Source: a virus. Taken from it: 49,344 bases of DNA. Where the stretch lies: positions 1-49,344 of the IMG/VR virus record IMGVR_UViG_3300042691_026762; one strand, written 5' to 3'. Both the position numbers and the translations under genes were made by a program. This document shows positions 1 to 8,982 of this stretch, piece after piece (position 1 is the stretch's first letter; every line of letters starts with the position of its first letter). The notes beneath the pieces were generated by a model. That model ran no database searches, was not told the DNA's origin, and saw only the letters and a list, made by a program, of their open reading frames with translations.

Positions 1-1749
1 ACTAATGCTTTAATAGATAGGTTTACAAAACTTCATAGATATGGGGCTAATATGCCTTATAATCCTACAATGAATTACCAAACACTTCGTATTCAATTAT
101 ATACTGATTATGAAGCTATGGATACTGAATCTATTATAGCTTCTGCTCTTGATATAGTAGCAGATGAATCTACTCTTAAAAACGAAACAGGAGAAGTTTT
201 ACAAATAAGAAGTTCAGATGAAAATATTCAACGTATATTATATAATTTATTTTATGATATTTTAAATATCGAATTTAATTTATGGGTATGGGTTCGCAAT
301 ATGTGTAAATATGGTGACTTTTATTTACATTTAGAAATAGCAGAAAAATTTGGAGTATATAATGTAAGTCCATTATCTGTTTATGATATGGTGCGTGAAG
401 AAGGTACTGATCCTGAAAATCCTAATTATGTTTGTTTTCGAATAGATCCAATGGTTATTGCTGCTGGTGGTATTAACAGTCGTGTTAGAGATAGAGATGG
501 TAAAATTAAATTTGAAAATTATGAAATAGCACATTTTAGATTATTAACAGATGCTAATTATTTACCTTATGGTAGATCTTATATAGAACCAGCTCGCAAA
601 ACATATAAACAGTATATTTTAATGAAGGATGCGATGTTATTACATCGTATTACCCGTGCCCCAGAAAAACGTGTATTCTATATTGATATTGGAAATATGC
701 CTCCTAATGAGGTTGATGGATACATGGAGCGTTTAAAACAAAAAATGAAAAAAACTCCTTATATTGATCAACAAACAGGTGAATATAATTTAAAATATAA
801 CATGATGAATGTTATGGAGGATTTCTACATACCTCAACGTGGTGCTAACTCAAATACTAAAATTGATACAATTAAAGGTTTAGAATATAATGCTATTGAT
901 GATGTAAATTTCCTTCGTGATGAAATGTTAGCTGCTCTTAAAGTACCTAAAGCATTTTTCGGATTTGAAAAAGATTTAACTGGTAAAGCAACATTAGCTG
1001 CTGAAGATATTCGTTTTGCTCGCACAGTAGAACGTATCCAACGTATTGTTTTATCAGAATTATATAAGATAGCGCTCGTACATTTATATGTTCAAGGATA
1101 TGATGGTGAATCATTAGGTAATTTTGAATTATCTTTAACCACACCATCTATTATATATGATCAAGAAAAAATAGCTATATGGAAAGAAAAAGTTACTTTA
1201 GCTAAAGATTTATTAGACACTAATTTAGTCCCTTCAGATTGGATATATGATTACGTATTTAAATTCTCAGAAGATCAATATGATGAATTACGTGATTTAG
1301 TGATGGAAGACAAAAAACGCTTATTCCGTTTAGGCCAAATTGAAAATGAGGGTAATGACCCAGCTAAATCAGGTAAATCATACGGAACACCTCATGATTT
1401 AGCAGCATTATATGGTCGTGGTAGAACAGGTATGGAAGCACAACAAACCGTACCTGGAGGATATAATGAAAAAGCACCAATAGGTCGTCCAAAAGAAAAA
1501 ACATCTATAATAAACACACAAAAAGATCCATTAGGTAAAGATAGATTAGGTAAAAAAGGTATGAATACTCTTTATACCGCTAATAAACCTAGTAATGATA
1601 TGGTAGATGGTACACCTAAAGGAGGATCACCTTTAGCTTTAACAGAGTTACACAAAAATAAACCTTTGTTAGAGTCATTAAGAAAAAATATAATATTTAA
1701 ATCGGATGAACCTGATTTATTATCTGAAGAAAATATTAAGAACATATAA
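1..1749 (+). CDS. 20: Portal vertex protein, T4 gp20-like (5' end cut off)
   Basis: Forms the dodecameric portal at one capsid vertex, through which DNA is packaged and to which the neck attaches. The reading frame is open back to base 1 with no stop; the first Met is at 52, but 17 codons before it are also open, so the gene probably starts left of the window. The T4 gp20 core is clear: HRITRAPEKRVFYIDIGNMP (about residues 200-220 counting from Met52), then a YNMMNVMEDFYIPQR stretch and a VPKAFFGFE segment where T4 has its conserved VPLSRI region. From Met52 it has 565 residues against 524 in T4; the extra length is a polar C-terminal tail with many Gly, Lys and Pro. It is followed by unknown genes and then the prohead protease, the usual position for gp20. 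Confidence 0.95.
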   Translation, partial: TNALIDRFTKLHRYGANMPYNPTMNYQTLRIQLYTDYEAMDTESIIASALDIVADESTLKNETGEVLQIRSSDENIQRILYNLFYDILNIEFNLWVWVRNMCKYGDFYLHLEIAEKFGVYNVSPLSVYDMVREEGTDPENPNYVCFRIDPMVIAAGGINSRVRDRDGKIKFENYEIAHFRLLTDANYLPYGRSYIEPARKTYKQYILMKDAMLLHRITRAPEKRVFYIDIGNMPPNEVDGYMERLKQKMKKTPYIDQQTGEYNLKYNMMNVMEDFYIPQRGANSNTKIDTIKGLEYNAIDDVNFLRDEMLAALKVPKAFFGFEKDLTGKATLAAEDIRFARTVERIQRIVLSELYKIALVHLYVQGYDGESLGNFELSLTTPSIIYDQEKIAIWKEKVTLAKDLLDTNLVPSDWIYDYVFKFSEDQYDELRDLVMEDKKRLFRLGQIENEGNDPAKSGKSYGTPHDLAALYGRGRTGMEAQQTVPGGYNEKAPIGRPKEKTSIINTQKDPLGKDRLGKKGMNTLYTANKPSNDMVDGTPKGGSPLALTELHKNKPLLESLRKNIIFKSDEPDLLSEENIKNI

Positions 1750-1757
1750 TTATTATA

Positions 1758-1765
1758 TATTTATA
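1758..1765 (+). promoter_or_regulatory. Candidate late promoter motif ATATTTAT (head genes)
   Basis: TATTTATA preceded by A, in the 33-base gap after the portal gene, 17 bases before the next ATG. It is one of 19 ATATTTAT copies found in gaps or at gene junctions in this window. Promoter role is inferred from its position and recurrence. Confidence 0.55.
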
Positions 1766-1782
1766 GATAGTGCATACTTTTT

Positions 1783-2637
1783 ATGAGAATCAAACATTCA
1801 AAATACAAAAATACAGGTATATTGTTTGAATTATTAGTTAGACAAATAGCATCAGACACTATATCTAACAAAGATTCAGCTGCTATTGACTTAGTTAAAA
1901 GATATTTTAACAAAACTGAATTAGCTAAAGAATATAAAATATATCAAATCTTAACTAATTCTAATACTCTTAGTGAGGCTAAAGCAGAAACTTTTATTAA
2001 TACTACTATTAATATATCCTCACGTTTAAACAAATCTGTTTTACGTAAAGAAAAATATAATTTAATTAAAGAAATTCGTGAAAATTACAATATTGATGAG
2101 TTTTTTAAAGCCAAAATAAATAACTATTCTCAATATGCCGCTATCTATAATTTAATAGAGGCTAATAATTCATCAGAATTTATTGAACCCAATCAAATTA
2201 TAGATAATAAAGTAACCTTACTTGAGCATATTACTCGTAAAGAAATAAATAAAGATGGTGTTAAAGATCGTATTCTTGAAGAATATGCTAAAATGGATAA
2301 AGGTACTCGCTTATTAGCGTATCGAGTATTACTAGAAAAATTCAATAAGAAATACTCTACATTAGACAATAGACAAAAAAATGTATTAAAAGAATACATT
2401 AATAATATATCTAACACTACTGGGTTAAAAGAGTTTGTTAATAGTCAATATACAGCCTTACGTAACGAATTAAATGAATTATCAAACAACGTTACTGATA
2501 AAACAATCAAGATTAAATTAACTGAGGTAATTACTTTATTACAGCCATTAGGGAAAACCCAAAACGTAAAAGATGAAAATTTAATTTCATTATTACAGTA
2601 TTATCAATTAACAAACGAATTAAAATCAGTTAAATAA
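1783..2637 (+). CDS. Unknown 284-residue head-module protein
   Basis: I do not recognise a function. The protein is mostly helical by composition, rich in Lys, Asn, Ile and Leu, with no signal peptide or membrane segment. It opens with HSKYKNTGILFELLVRQ, a kind of start I associate from memory with unknown proteins near the portal gene of distant T4 relatives. The central region is charged and Asn-rich; the C-terminal 100 residues look like a helical bundle. It lies where T4 has the small prohead core genes 67 and 68 but is much longer than either, and it could be a prohead core or packaging-related protein. Its stop overlaps the next start (TAATGA), suggesting translational coupling. Confidence 0.8.
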   Translation: MRIKHSKYKNTGILFELLVRQIASDTISNKDSAAIDLVKRYFNKTELAKEYKIYQILTNSNTLSEAKAETFINTTINISSRLNKSVLRKEKYNLIKEIRENYNIDEFFKAKINNYSQYAAIYNLIEANNSSEFIEPNQIIDNKVTLLEHITRKEINKDGVKDRILEEYAKMDKGTRLLAYRVLLEKFNKKYSTLDNRQKNVLKEYINNISNTTGLKEFVNSQYTALRNELNELSNNVTDKTIKIKLTEVITLLQPLGKTQNVKDENLISLLQYYQLTNELKSVK

Positions 2638-3644
2638 TGAAGGAGTATATTAAAAAACTTATACAAGAAGAATTAGCAAATAAGTTAAAGGAAACTACAC
2701 ATCCTTGGTATACATCTCTTAACGGGTATTATAAAGGTGACACAAAAGCTGGATCAGGCCCAAGACATACTGGTAATGTAATTGATTATCTAAAACCAGG
2801 TACTTTAGTATATAATGCTAAGGGTGAGTCTAAAAGAATTAAAGATACAACTAGTGATCATATTATGTTTACTGATGGTACTAAAGATTACTTCATGAAC
2901 TGGTTTCCTGAGAAACCTGATTTATATGAAGAATCAGCAACGGGCGCTATAGGCGTTGGAGCTGGTCCTATCATGACTCCTAAAGCTTTTGCTCCTAAAG
3001 GACAAAAAACAAATAAAGCAACTAAAACAGCAATGAAACAAGGATTTAAAAAAACATCAGGTATGCCTAAAAACTCTAAAATGTTAGATTATAAAGAACT
3101 TTGGAAAGGTAAAAAATCAGCTATGAATGAAATGGAAAACACATCTGAATCTATAAAAGTTGGTGATAAACTTAAACATAAATTAACTGGTGCTGAAATG
3201 GTTGTAACTAAAGTAAATGGAAATAATCTTACTACTAAAATTACTTTAGTTGGTAATTTAAAAACAGGTAAAGTTGGAGATATTAATAAAACTAATGCTT
3301 TACTAGTAGGTAAAACATATGATTTAATTAAAGAAAATAAATCTTTAGAAGAAACAATAAATAATATAGTTAAAGAAGAATTACTTAACGAAGTATCATA
3401 TAATAAATTTAAAAACGAAGTAAAATATCGTACTAAAGCAGAAATGCTTCATAAAAGTATTCGTGAAGTAAAACGTAAATTAGCTGAAGTAGACCAATTA
3501 ATTGAATATACTACTCGTATAAAACAAGAATTAAGCGAAAATGAGGATGGAAGTAATTATTGGAAACGCAGCTTAAAAGCTATAAACGAAATAAGCGAAA
3601 TATCAAATAAAATTAGTAACAAAATTAAATCAATCTATCAGTAA
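2637..3644 (+). CDS. Unknown 335-residue protein with protease-site-like leader
   Basis: No family recognised. The N-terminus MKEYIKKLIQEELANKLKE is a short charged amphipathic helix ending in an L-x-E motif, like the capsid-targeting leaders seen elsewhere in this window. Residues about 15-100 form a compact globular-looking segment with HPWYTSLNGYYKGD and a WFPEKPDLYEES motif; a basic linker (about 115-155) follows, then a small beta-type segment starting SIKVGDKLKHKLTG (about 175-235) and a C-terminal Lys/Glu-rich coiled coil. Several L/I-x-E sites (for example VKEELLNE) could be cut by the prohead protease. It overlaps both neighbours by one base. A prohead-core role is plausible from position only. 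Confidence 0.78.
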   Translation: MKEYIKKLIQEELANKLKETTHPWYTSLNGYYKGDTKAGSGPRHTGNVIDYLKPGTLVYNAKGESKRIKDTTSDHIMFTDGTKDYFMNWFPEKPDLYEESATGAIGVGAGPIMTPKAFAPKGQKTNKATKTAMKQGFKKTSGMPKNSKMLDYKELWKGKKSAMNEMENTSESIKVGDKLKHKLTGAEMVVTKVNGNNLTTKITLVGNLKTGKVGDINKTNALLVGKTYDLIKENKSLEETINNIVKEELLNEVSYNKFKNEVKYRTKAEMLHKSIREVKRKLAEVDQLIEYTTRIKQELSENEDGSNYWKRSLKAINEISEISNKISNKIKSIYQ

Positions 3645-3775
3645 TGGCTAAGGCAAAAGCATCACTTAAAGAATCACATAAAATTACTTTTGGTACTCGT
3701 AAAAAAGGTAAAGCAGCCAAAAGACGTAATAAACACGATCACTCAGAAACTAACTACAGAGGGCAAGGACGATAA
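3644..3775 (+). CDS. Small basic protein (43 aa) with a protease-type cleavage motif
   Basis: A 43-codon gene starting at ATG 3644 inside the previous stop and ending in TAA whose last A begins the next ATG (3775), so it is tightly coupled on both sides. The product begins MAKAKASLKESHKITFG and continues with a run of Lys and Arg residues, ending in YRGQGR. Residues 8-11 (LKE then S) match the L/I-x-E/small-residue signature of T4 prohead protease sites; cleavage there would release about 33 very basic residues. T4 packages small peptides derived from core proteins, so a DNA-neutralising head peptide is an attractive role, but this is inference. It could instead be a scaffold-binding peptide. 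Confidence 0.75.
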   Translation: MAKAKASLKESHKITFGTRKKGKAAKRRNKHDHSETNYRGQGR

Positions 3776-4161
3776 TGAATATATCATACACTCCTGAAAA
3801 AATAGATGAATTTGTAACATTTGCTGAAAAAGAAAAATCATCCGCTATAAATGTATTTAAAGCAATACGTTCTAAAATACATGACATTAGTATACAGAAT
3901 GCTATTGAATCTCCGGATGAATTAAATTCTTTATTAGATAAAATAAAACAAACTCGATCATTTCTTGATACTAAAGCTCAAAAGTATTATAATGTAGTAA
4001 AAATGTATGATATAACTGATTACCCGGATAACGTAAGTAAATTAGATAACCTAACTACTGATTTAGATAACATAAATGATGATCTATATTTATTAGAAGA
4101 TACTTTAGACAACATTGTAGAAGCAGTAAAAAAGTTAAAAGGCCAGTATTTTACTAAATAA
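3775..4161 (+). CDS. Unknown 128-residue coiled-coil protein
   Basis: No family recognised. The whole protein is polar and helical; two long stretches with heptad-like spacing of Leu and Ile (about residues 45-75 and 90-125) suggest a coiled-coil hairpin. There is no Cys, no signal peptide and no membrane segment. It sits between the small basic protein and the large putative core protein, upstream of the prohead protease, and starts on the last base of the preceding stop codon. An assembly or core role is suggested by the neighbourhood only. Confidence 0.78.
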   Translation: MNISYTPEKIDEFVTFAEKEKSSAINVFKAIRSKIHDISIQNAIESPDELNSLLDKIKQTRSFLDTKAQKYYNVVKMYDITDYPDNVSKLDNLTTDLDNINDDLYLLEDTLDNIVEAVKKLKGQYFTK

Positions 4162-4168
4162 AACATAA

Positions 4169-4176
4169 TATTTATA
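4169..4176 (+). promoter_or_regulatory. Candidate late promoter motif ATATTTAT, 3 bases from ATG
   Basis: TATTTATA preceded by A, only 3 bases before ATG 4180. If it works as a -10 element, transcription would begin at or just beyond the start codon, implying a leaderless message or a different role for the motif. Confidence 0.5.
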
Positions 4177-4179
4177 CAC

Positions 4180-5481
4180 ATGAAAAGTATAAAACAACAA
4201 TACATAGATTTAAAAGAAGGTAGAATGAACCAAGCGCAATTTATGCGTAATGTTCGTATGTCTTTACCTCAATATGTTACTAATGTAACGTCATTTAATG
4301 ATACTATTAAAATATTAAAAAATAAAGCTATCTTAACTGAAGCCGATATCTACGGTATTGCTGGTGATCCTGAAGCAGAAGCAGAAAGAAAAGCAGCAGG
4401 TATGGGTATCAAACCAGAACAAACACCTGAAGAAAAATATGGTGTTAATCAAAAGATAGACCAATCAGAACTTAATTTCTTAAAGAAAATATACGCTAAA
4501 AATCCAACTGATAAAATCAAACAAATGATTGATGATTTGGAGAATAGAATGAGATTAAATGAAGCCTATACTACTAACACTAGCGGTAAAGAATTATATT
4601 CGAAATTCGCAGAAATAGACAATTTAAACGGTCAAGAAGTATTAATCGGTATAGATTATGAAATCGAAAAAAATAGCGATTTAACCAAAAAAGAAGCCGC
4701 AAAAATTGTAGTTAAAAACCTAAAGAAAAACCCTTTTTATTATACTGACTCATTACTTGCTGGTGTAGAAGGAGCTAAAGCCGAATACATGAATAAGTTT
4801 AAACCTGGATCAGATCAAATGAAAGATGTTAAAGGTGGTGATTTAGTAGATAAAGCTAATGCGATGATTTCACCTAAAAATATTGAAAAAGCTAAAGCAT
4901 CTGCTAATAAAGCTAATAAAGAAACCAATAAACCAGAAGCAGGCATTAAAATGATGTCATTAGTAGCTAAAACTGTTCGTGGTGTTAAAAAAATGGATCC
5001 TACTGGTGAAAAAATGAAAAAACTAAATTTAAAAGAGTCACCAGAAGATAAAATAGGTAAAATAGTAGACCAAATTTACTCAGAATTACAATCTATGGGA
5101 ACTTACGATTCAAATGATAAAGCTAATTTAATAAATAAATATAATTTATCTAATGATGAAAAAGAAGAAATAGAATTTCGTTTATTTGATATGGATGCTG
5201 ATGAAAGATACATGGATGATACCGAAGATATAGATGAAGGATCTACACTACCTGGTGGTGATAATATGACTGACGTAGCAGGTCATCAAATGGATGAAGC
5301 TAAAGCAAGCTCATTATCAGTAGGTGATAAATTTAAAATATCAGCTAATTTAGGTAAATTTGTAAAAGACGAAGAAGTAGAAGTAATTTCTTTGGAGCCG
5401 TTCGGAAATGATATTAAATTAGTATTATCAAATGGTAAAGATGAAGATGATTTTTACTTAGACAGAAATGACGAAATATAA
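4180..5481 (+). CDS. Putative prohead core protein with several protease-like sites
   Basis: Function not established. The first 60 residues form a conserved-looking block (QFMRNVRMSLPQYVTNVTSF, then ILTEAD) that I associate with unknown proteins of distant T4-like phages. The protein is Lys/Glu-rich, with an acidic stretch around residues 330-365 and a small beta-rich C-terminal domain beginning SVGDKFKISANLGKF, comparable with the SIKVGDKLKHK segment of the 335-residue protein upstream. L-x-E followed by G, A or S occurs at about residues 11-14 (LKEG), 52-55 (LTEA), 126-129 (LNEA) and near 285 (LKES), matching prohead protease specificity. It ends 2 bases before the protease gene. A cleaved core or scaffold partner is my best guess. 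Confidence 0.75.
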   Translation: MKSIKQQYIDLKEGRMNQAQFMRNVRMSLPQYVTNVTSFNDTIKILKNKAILTEADIYGIAGDPEAEAERKAAGMGIKPEQTPEEKYGVNQKIDQSELNFLKKIYAKNPTDKIKQMIDDLENRMRLNEAYTTNTSGKELYSKFAEIDNLNGQEVLIGIDYEIEKNSDLTKKEAAKIVVKNLKKNPFYYTDSLLAGVEGAKAEYMNKFKPGSDQMKDVKGGDLVDKANAMISPKNIEKAKASANKANKETNKPEAGIKMMSLVAKTVRGVKKMDPTGEKMKKLNLKESPEDKIGKIVDQIYSELQSMGTYDSNDKANLINKYNLSNDEKEEIEFRLFDMDADERYMDDTEDIDEGSTLPGGDNMTDVAGHQMDEAKASSLSVGDKFKISANLGKFVKDEEVEVISLEPFGNDIKLVLSNGKDEDDFYLDRNDEI

Positions 5482-5483
5482 TT

Positions 5484-6104
5484 ATGAGTAAGCAATTATT
5501 AGTAGATCATATTCCCTTTCATATAGCTAAGCTACAGCCTATTACTGAAGGAAAAGACAGTAAATTGGGTGATGGGTTGATGCGTGTTAAAGGTAAATTA
5601 CAGGAAGCTGGTGTTAAAAATGGCAACGGTCGTGTGTATCCTATAAATGTATTAAAAGAGCAAATAGATAAATACATAGAAGGACCGTTAAAAACTAGAA
5701 CATCAACCGGTGAGTTAGATCACCCTGAATCATCTATTATTAACTTAAGTAACGTATCACATCTCATTACTAAGATCTGGTGGGAAGGTAATAATGTAAT
5801 GGGTGAATTAACATTACTTAATACTCCATCTGGTAAAATTGCTCAAGAAATTATTAAAGCTAATATTCCTTTAGGTATATCATCTAGAGGTATGGGTAGT
5901 GTAAAACAGATAGGTGAAACAGTGGAAGTACAAGACGACTTTGAATTACTTTGCTGGGACTTAGTTTCAGTACCGTCAACACCCAATGCTTATATGACAT
6001 TGTCAGAAGGAAAACAATATAAATCAAGTAAAGATTATAGTAAAGTAAACGAATTAATAACAGAGATTATATGTACTCAAACCGGAGTATGTGCTCTATG
6101 TTAA
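5484..6104 (+). CDS. 21: Prohead core maturation protease, T4 gp21-like
   Basis: Serine protease (T4 gp21 family, MEROPS S80) assembled inside the prohead; it cuts scaffold, capsid and internal proteins after L/I-x-E and then degrades itself. The 206-residue product matches the T4 length. The likely catalytic His is His80 in GELDHPESS, the nucleophile a Ser in GISSRGMGS (residues 131-139), and a following acidic residue, perhaps Asp159 in CWDLVSVPSTPNAYM, completes the site; the last assignment is by analogy. LSEG at 173-176 is a good self-cleavage site. The substrate pool is visible in the same window: LNE, LLE and LKE motifs in the capsid protein and many small proteins. The gene is followed by a terminator. 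Confidence 0.94.
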   Translation: MSKQLLVDHIPFHIAKLQPITEGKDSKLGDGLMRVKGKLQEAGVKNGNGRVYPINVLKEQIDKYIEGPLKTRTSTGELDHPESSIINLSNVSHLITKIWWEGNNVMGELTLLNTPSGKIAQEIIKANIPLGISSRGMGSVKQIGETVEVQDDFELLCWDLVSVPSTPNAYMTLSEGKQYKSSKDYSKVNELITEIICTQTGVCALC

Positions 6105-6140
6105 AATATTAACCCCTCTATCAATAGTATTGTTAGACCG

Positions 6141-6174
6141 ATGCCTCCCCTAAAAAAGGAGGCATTTATTTTTG
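6141..6174 (+). terminator. Rho-independent terminator after gp21
   Basis: Eight-base perfect stem ATGCCTCC / GGAGGCAT (6141-6148 and 6158-6165) with a 9-base loop, followed by a T-rich tail (TTATTTTT). It separates the protease gene from the scaffold/capsid pair. Confidence 0.88.
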
Positions 6175-6214
6175 CGTTTTTGGCTATTTACATATATGTA
6201 TATCTGACCATAAT

Positions 6215-6243
6215 GAGCTACCACATATTCTACATTGTAGCTC
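6215..6243 (+). other. Hairpin in the scaffold gene leader
   Basis: Seven-base perfect stem GAGCTAC / GTAGCTC (6215-6221 and 6237-6243) with a 15-base loop, in the 210-base gap between gp21 and gp22, about 70 bases before the scaffold start. It has no T tract, so it is not a terminator; it may stabilise the highly expressed gp22-gp23 message or mask a site. A variant motif CTATTTAC at 6184-6191 lies upstream. Function is inferred. Confidence 0.4.
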
Positions 6244-6314
6244 GGTATTTTAAACAAAATTCTATTAAGATTCCTAATAATCTTATTTCCAAAAACAAAT
6301 TTAAGGAGAAAAAA

Positions 6315-7352
6315 ATGTCAAACAAAAAATTATTCCAAGAGGCTATCGTTGATGCTAAAGCTATCCGCGAAGCAGCGTTGTTAAACGCAAAAGAAGCCTT
6401 AGAAGAAGCCTTAACTCCAAGTATCCAAAACATGTTAGTTGCAAAATTAAATGAAATGGATATGGATGATGAAAAGGTAGAAGAAGGTATGTATCCAGAA
6501 GATACAACAGATGAAATTCAAGATCGTTACAGAGAAACAGGTGCTGCTCTTGAAGAAGAAGAATTCGATTTATCTGCTATTTTAGCTGAACTAGAAGCCG
6601 AAGAAATGGAAGAAGGTTTAAACGAAGCTAAAAAAGAAGAAAAAGAGGAAGAAGAAGGCGAAGAAGAAACTGAAGAAGAAGAAACTGAAGAAGAAGAAAC
6701 TGAAGAAGAAGAAGTAGACGTTAAAGATATGTCTATTGAAGATCTTAAAGACTTAATCAAAGACATCGTTAGCCAAGAATTAGAAGCCGAAGAAATGGAA
6801 ACACCTGCTGATGAAGAAGCTGAAATGGACATGGATATGGACATGGGTACTGAAATGGGCGGTGAAGAAATGGAAATGGCTGATGATGAAGAAATCGATC
6901 TTGAAGAACTTTTAGCTGAATTAGATTCAATGGATAAAACTGATGAATTAGAAGAAGCTAAGAAAAAAGTTATGAAAAAAGAGAAAGAAGAAGAGAAAAA
7001 AGAAATGAAAGAAGCTATTAATGTAATTAATACACTTCGCAAAGAGTTAAATGAAGTTAATTTATTAAATGCTAAGTTACTTTATGTTAACAAAATTTTC
7101 AAATCTAAAAACTTATCTGAATCTCAAAAATTAAACGTGATTGCTTCATTCGATAAAGCAACTACACCTAAAGAAGCTAAGATGGTTTACGAATCATTAG
7201 AAGCTACTTTAAATACGGTTAAAAAGAAATCACCTATTAAAGAATCTTTAGGATTTGCTTCAAAAGCAGCAGGAATTGCTCCTAAGAAACAAATTGTAGA
7301 ATCAAATGATGTTATTTCACGTATGCAAAAATTAGCAAACATTATTAAGTAA
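6315..7352 (+). CDS. 22: Prohead scaffold protein, T4 gp22-like
   Basis: Main scaffold of the prohead core; it is digested by gp21 during maturation. Start chosen at ATG 6315 because AAGGAG lies just upstream, one of the best ribosome sites in the window; the frame is open upstream to 6141, but that would run through the terminator. The 345-residue protein is very acidic, with a short ETEEEE repeat (about residues 115-135) and an MDMDMDM run. The C-terminal third carries the gp22 signature: LNEVNLLNAKLLYVNKIFKS, then LSESQKLNVIASFDKATTPKEA. It ends RMQKLANIIK, resembling the RFQELAGINE leaders of two small proteins at 43923 and 44279. The gene lies directly before the capsid gene, as in T4. 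Confidence 0.93.
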   Translation: MSNKKLFQEAIVDAKAIREAALLNAKEALEEALTPSIQNMLVAKLNEMDMDDEKVEEGMYPEDTTDEIQDRYRETGAALEEEEFDLSAILAELEAEEMEEGLNEAKKEEKEEEEGEEETEEEETEEEETEEEEVDVKDMSIEDLKDLIKDIVSQELEAEEMETPADEEAEMDMDMDMGTEMGGEEMEMADDEEIDLEELLAELDSMDKTDELEEAKKKVMKKEKEEEKKEMKEAINVINTLRKELNEVNLLNAKLLYVNKIFKSKNLSESQKLNVIASFDKATTPKEAKMVYESLEATLNTVKKKSPIKESLGFASKAAGIAPKKQIVESNDVISRMQKLANIIK

Positions 7353-7377
7353 TTAACAAATTAATTTTAAACAAAAA

Positions 7378-8982
7378 ATGAACATTCAACAATTATTAGA
7401 ATCATCAAACCAATTTAAATCGGTTCAAGATGACGCAAAACGCCTTCAGAGTAAATGGGTAAAATCAGGCCTATTAGAAGGTTTAAAAGATGATAACAGC
7501 CGTAACACAATGGCTATGTTATTAGAAAATCAAGCTAAGCAATTAGTAGTAGAAGCTTCTTCTACAGGTACTCAAGCAGCTGGTGCTGGTGCATACAATG
7601 GTGAGAGCTGGAATGGTGTAGCCCTTCCATTAGTTCGCCGTGTATTCGGTGAGATTGCTGCAAAAGAATTCGTTAGTGTACAACCAATGAACTTACCTTC
7701 AGGTCTAGTATTCTATCTTGATTTCAAATATGGTACTGGTGTAAGACCATTTACTAACGGTGGATCTTTATATGGTGCTAACGCAACTACAAACGTAACT
7801 GACATTGCTTCAGCTTCATTATATGGTGCTGGTAAATTCGGTTATTCAATCAACCAATTCTCAGCTTCTATCGCTGCTACAACTAGTTCAACTAGCTGGG
7901 CTACATTTAACTTAGATGCTGATTACTCATCATCATTCCCTACTTACAAAGTAATTAACGTTCCTCTACCTACTGCTGCTGACCAAAATGGTGTACGTGC
8001 GTTTGTATTCACTTCAGGTTCAATTACCGCTGCTGATATTTTACAAACATATACTACTGTAGCTAACAACACAGCTTCATTCGTAGTAACTGGTTCATTA
8101 GTAACTAACGTAACTGGTGCTAGCGCTGGTACTGTAACATTATTCTATAATGTACAACCTACAGCTACTTCACGTGGTGATTTCGAAGATGCTAGTGGTG
8201 CTGGTTACCCTAACGCTCAAAGTGCAACATCAATCGCTATTCCAGAAATTAACGTTCAGTTAAAATCTGAAGCAATCGTTGCTAAAACACGTAAATTAAA
8301 AGCACAATGGACACCTGAATTCGCTCAAGACTTAAACGCTTACCACTCAGTAGACGCTGAAGCTGAATTAACTGGTATCTTATCACAATACATTTCAATG
8401 GAAATTGATCTTGAATTGTTAGATATGTTAATCGAGAATGCTTTCACAACTGAATACTGGTCAGCAGTTAATAACCAAGCAGTAGGTGCTTCAGGCGTAA
8501 CTAACAACGCTTTAGGTTACTACAACACTCAAGGTGGTTGGTTCCAAACTTTAGGTACAAAATTACAAAAAGTATCTAACAAAATTCACCAATTAACATT
8601 ACGTGGTGGCGCTAACTTCTTAGTTACTTCACCTACAGTAGCAACTATCCTTGAATCAATCCCTGGATTTGCTTCAGATGGCGATGGCGAGAAAATGGAA
8701 TACAACTTCGGTATCCAAAAGATCGGTAGCTTAAACAGCCGTTACAAAGTATACAAAAACCCATACATGACTGAAAACGTAATCTTAATGGGTTACAAAG
8801 GTGCTCAGTTCTTAGAGTGTGGTGCTGTATTCGCTCCATATGTTCCTCTAATCATGACTCCATTATTGTACGATCCAAATACCTTCACTCCACGTAAAGG
8901 TTTAATGACTCGTTACGCTAAGAAAATGATTCGTCCCGACTACTACGGAAAAGTATACGTAGCTGGTTTGAACACTATCTAA
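7378..8982 (+). CDS. 23: Major capsid protein precursor, T4 gp23-like
   Basis: HK97-fold subunit of the head shell; 534 residues against 521 in T4. The N-terminus MNIQQLLESSNQF is a short leader with an LLE/S site, followed by SKWVKSGLLEGL, close to the LNKWKPLLEG segment of T4 gp23. Maturation cleavage is likely after Glu59 in QLVVEASS, near T4's Glu65 site. VSVQPMNLPSGLVFYLDFKYG at about residues 99-119 aligns with the T4 VQPMNSPTGQVFALRAVYG block. The middle (about 130-280) is Thr/Ser/Ala-rich and may be an insertion domain on the capsid surface. There is no Shine-Dalgarno sequence; the leader is A-rich (ACAAAAAATG), unusual for a phage's most expressed gene and typical of Bacteroidota-style initiation. 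A strong terminator follows. Confidence 0.97.
   Translation: MNIQQLLESSNQFKSVQDDAKRLQSKWVKSGLLEGLKDDNSRNTMAMLLENQAKQLVVEASSTGTQAAGAGAYNGESWNGVALPLVRRVFGEIAAKEFVSVQPMNLPSGLVFYLDFKYGTGVRPFTNGGSLYGANATTNVTDIASASLYGAGKFGYSINQFSASIAATTSSTSWATFNLDADYSSSFPTYKVINVPLPTAADQNGVRAFVFTSGSITAADILQTYTTVANNTASFVVTGSLVTNVTGASAGTVTLFYNVQPTATSRGDFEDASGAGYPNAQSATSIAIPEINVQLKSEAIVAKTRKLKAQWTPEFAQDLNAYHSVDAEAELTGILSQYISMEIDLELLDMLIENAFTTEYWSAVNNQAVGASGVTNNALGYYNTQGGWFQTLGTKLQKVSNKIHQLTLRGGANFLVTSPTVATILESIPGFASDGDGEKMEYNFGIQKIGSLNSRYKVYKNPYMTENVILMGYKGAQFLECGAVFAPYVPLIMTPLLYDPNTFTPRKGLMTRYAKKMIRPDYYGKVYVAGLNTI

Noticed and set aside
6141-6314. Upstream extension of the scaffold gene giving a hydrophobic, signal-like N-terminus
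   Set aside because: The extension starts in the arm of a terminator hairpin and lacks a ribosome site, while ATG 6315 has AAGGAG just upstream and gives the expected gp22 start.
6527-7042. Serine-rich open frame on the minus strand opposite the scaffold gene
   Set aside because: It is the mirror image of the Glu/Asp codons (GAA, GAT) of the scaffold; no start signal or promoter and no similarity to a protein family.
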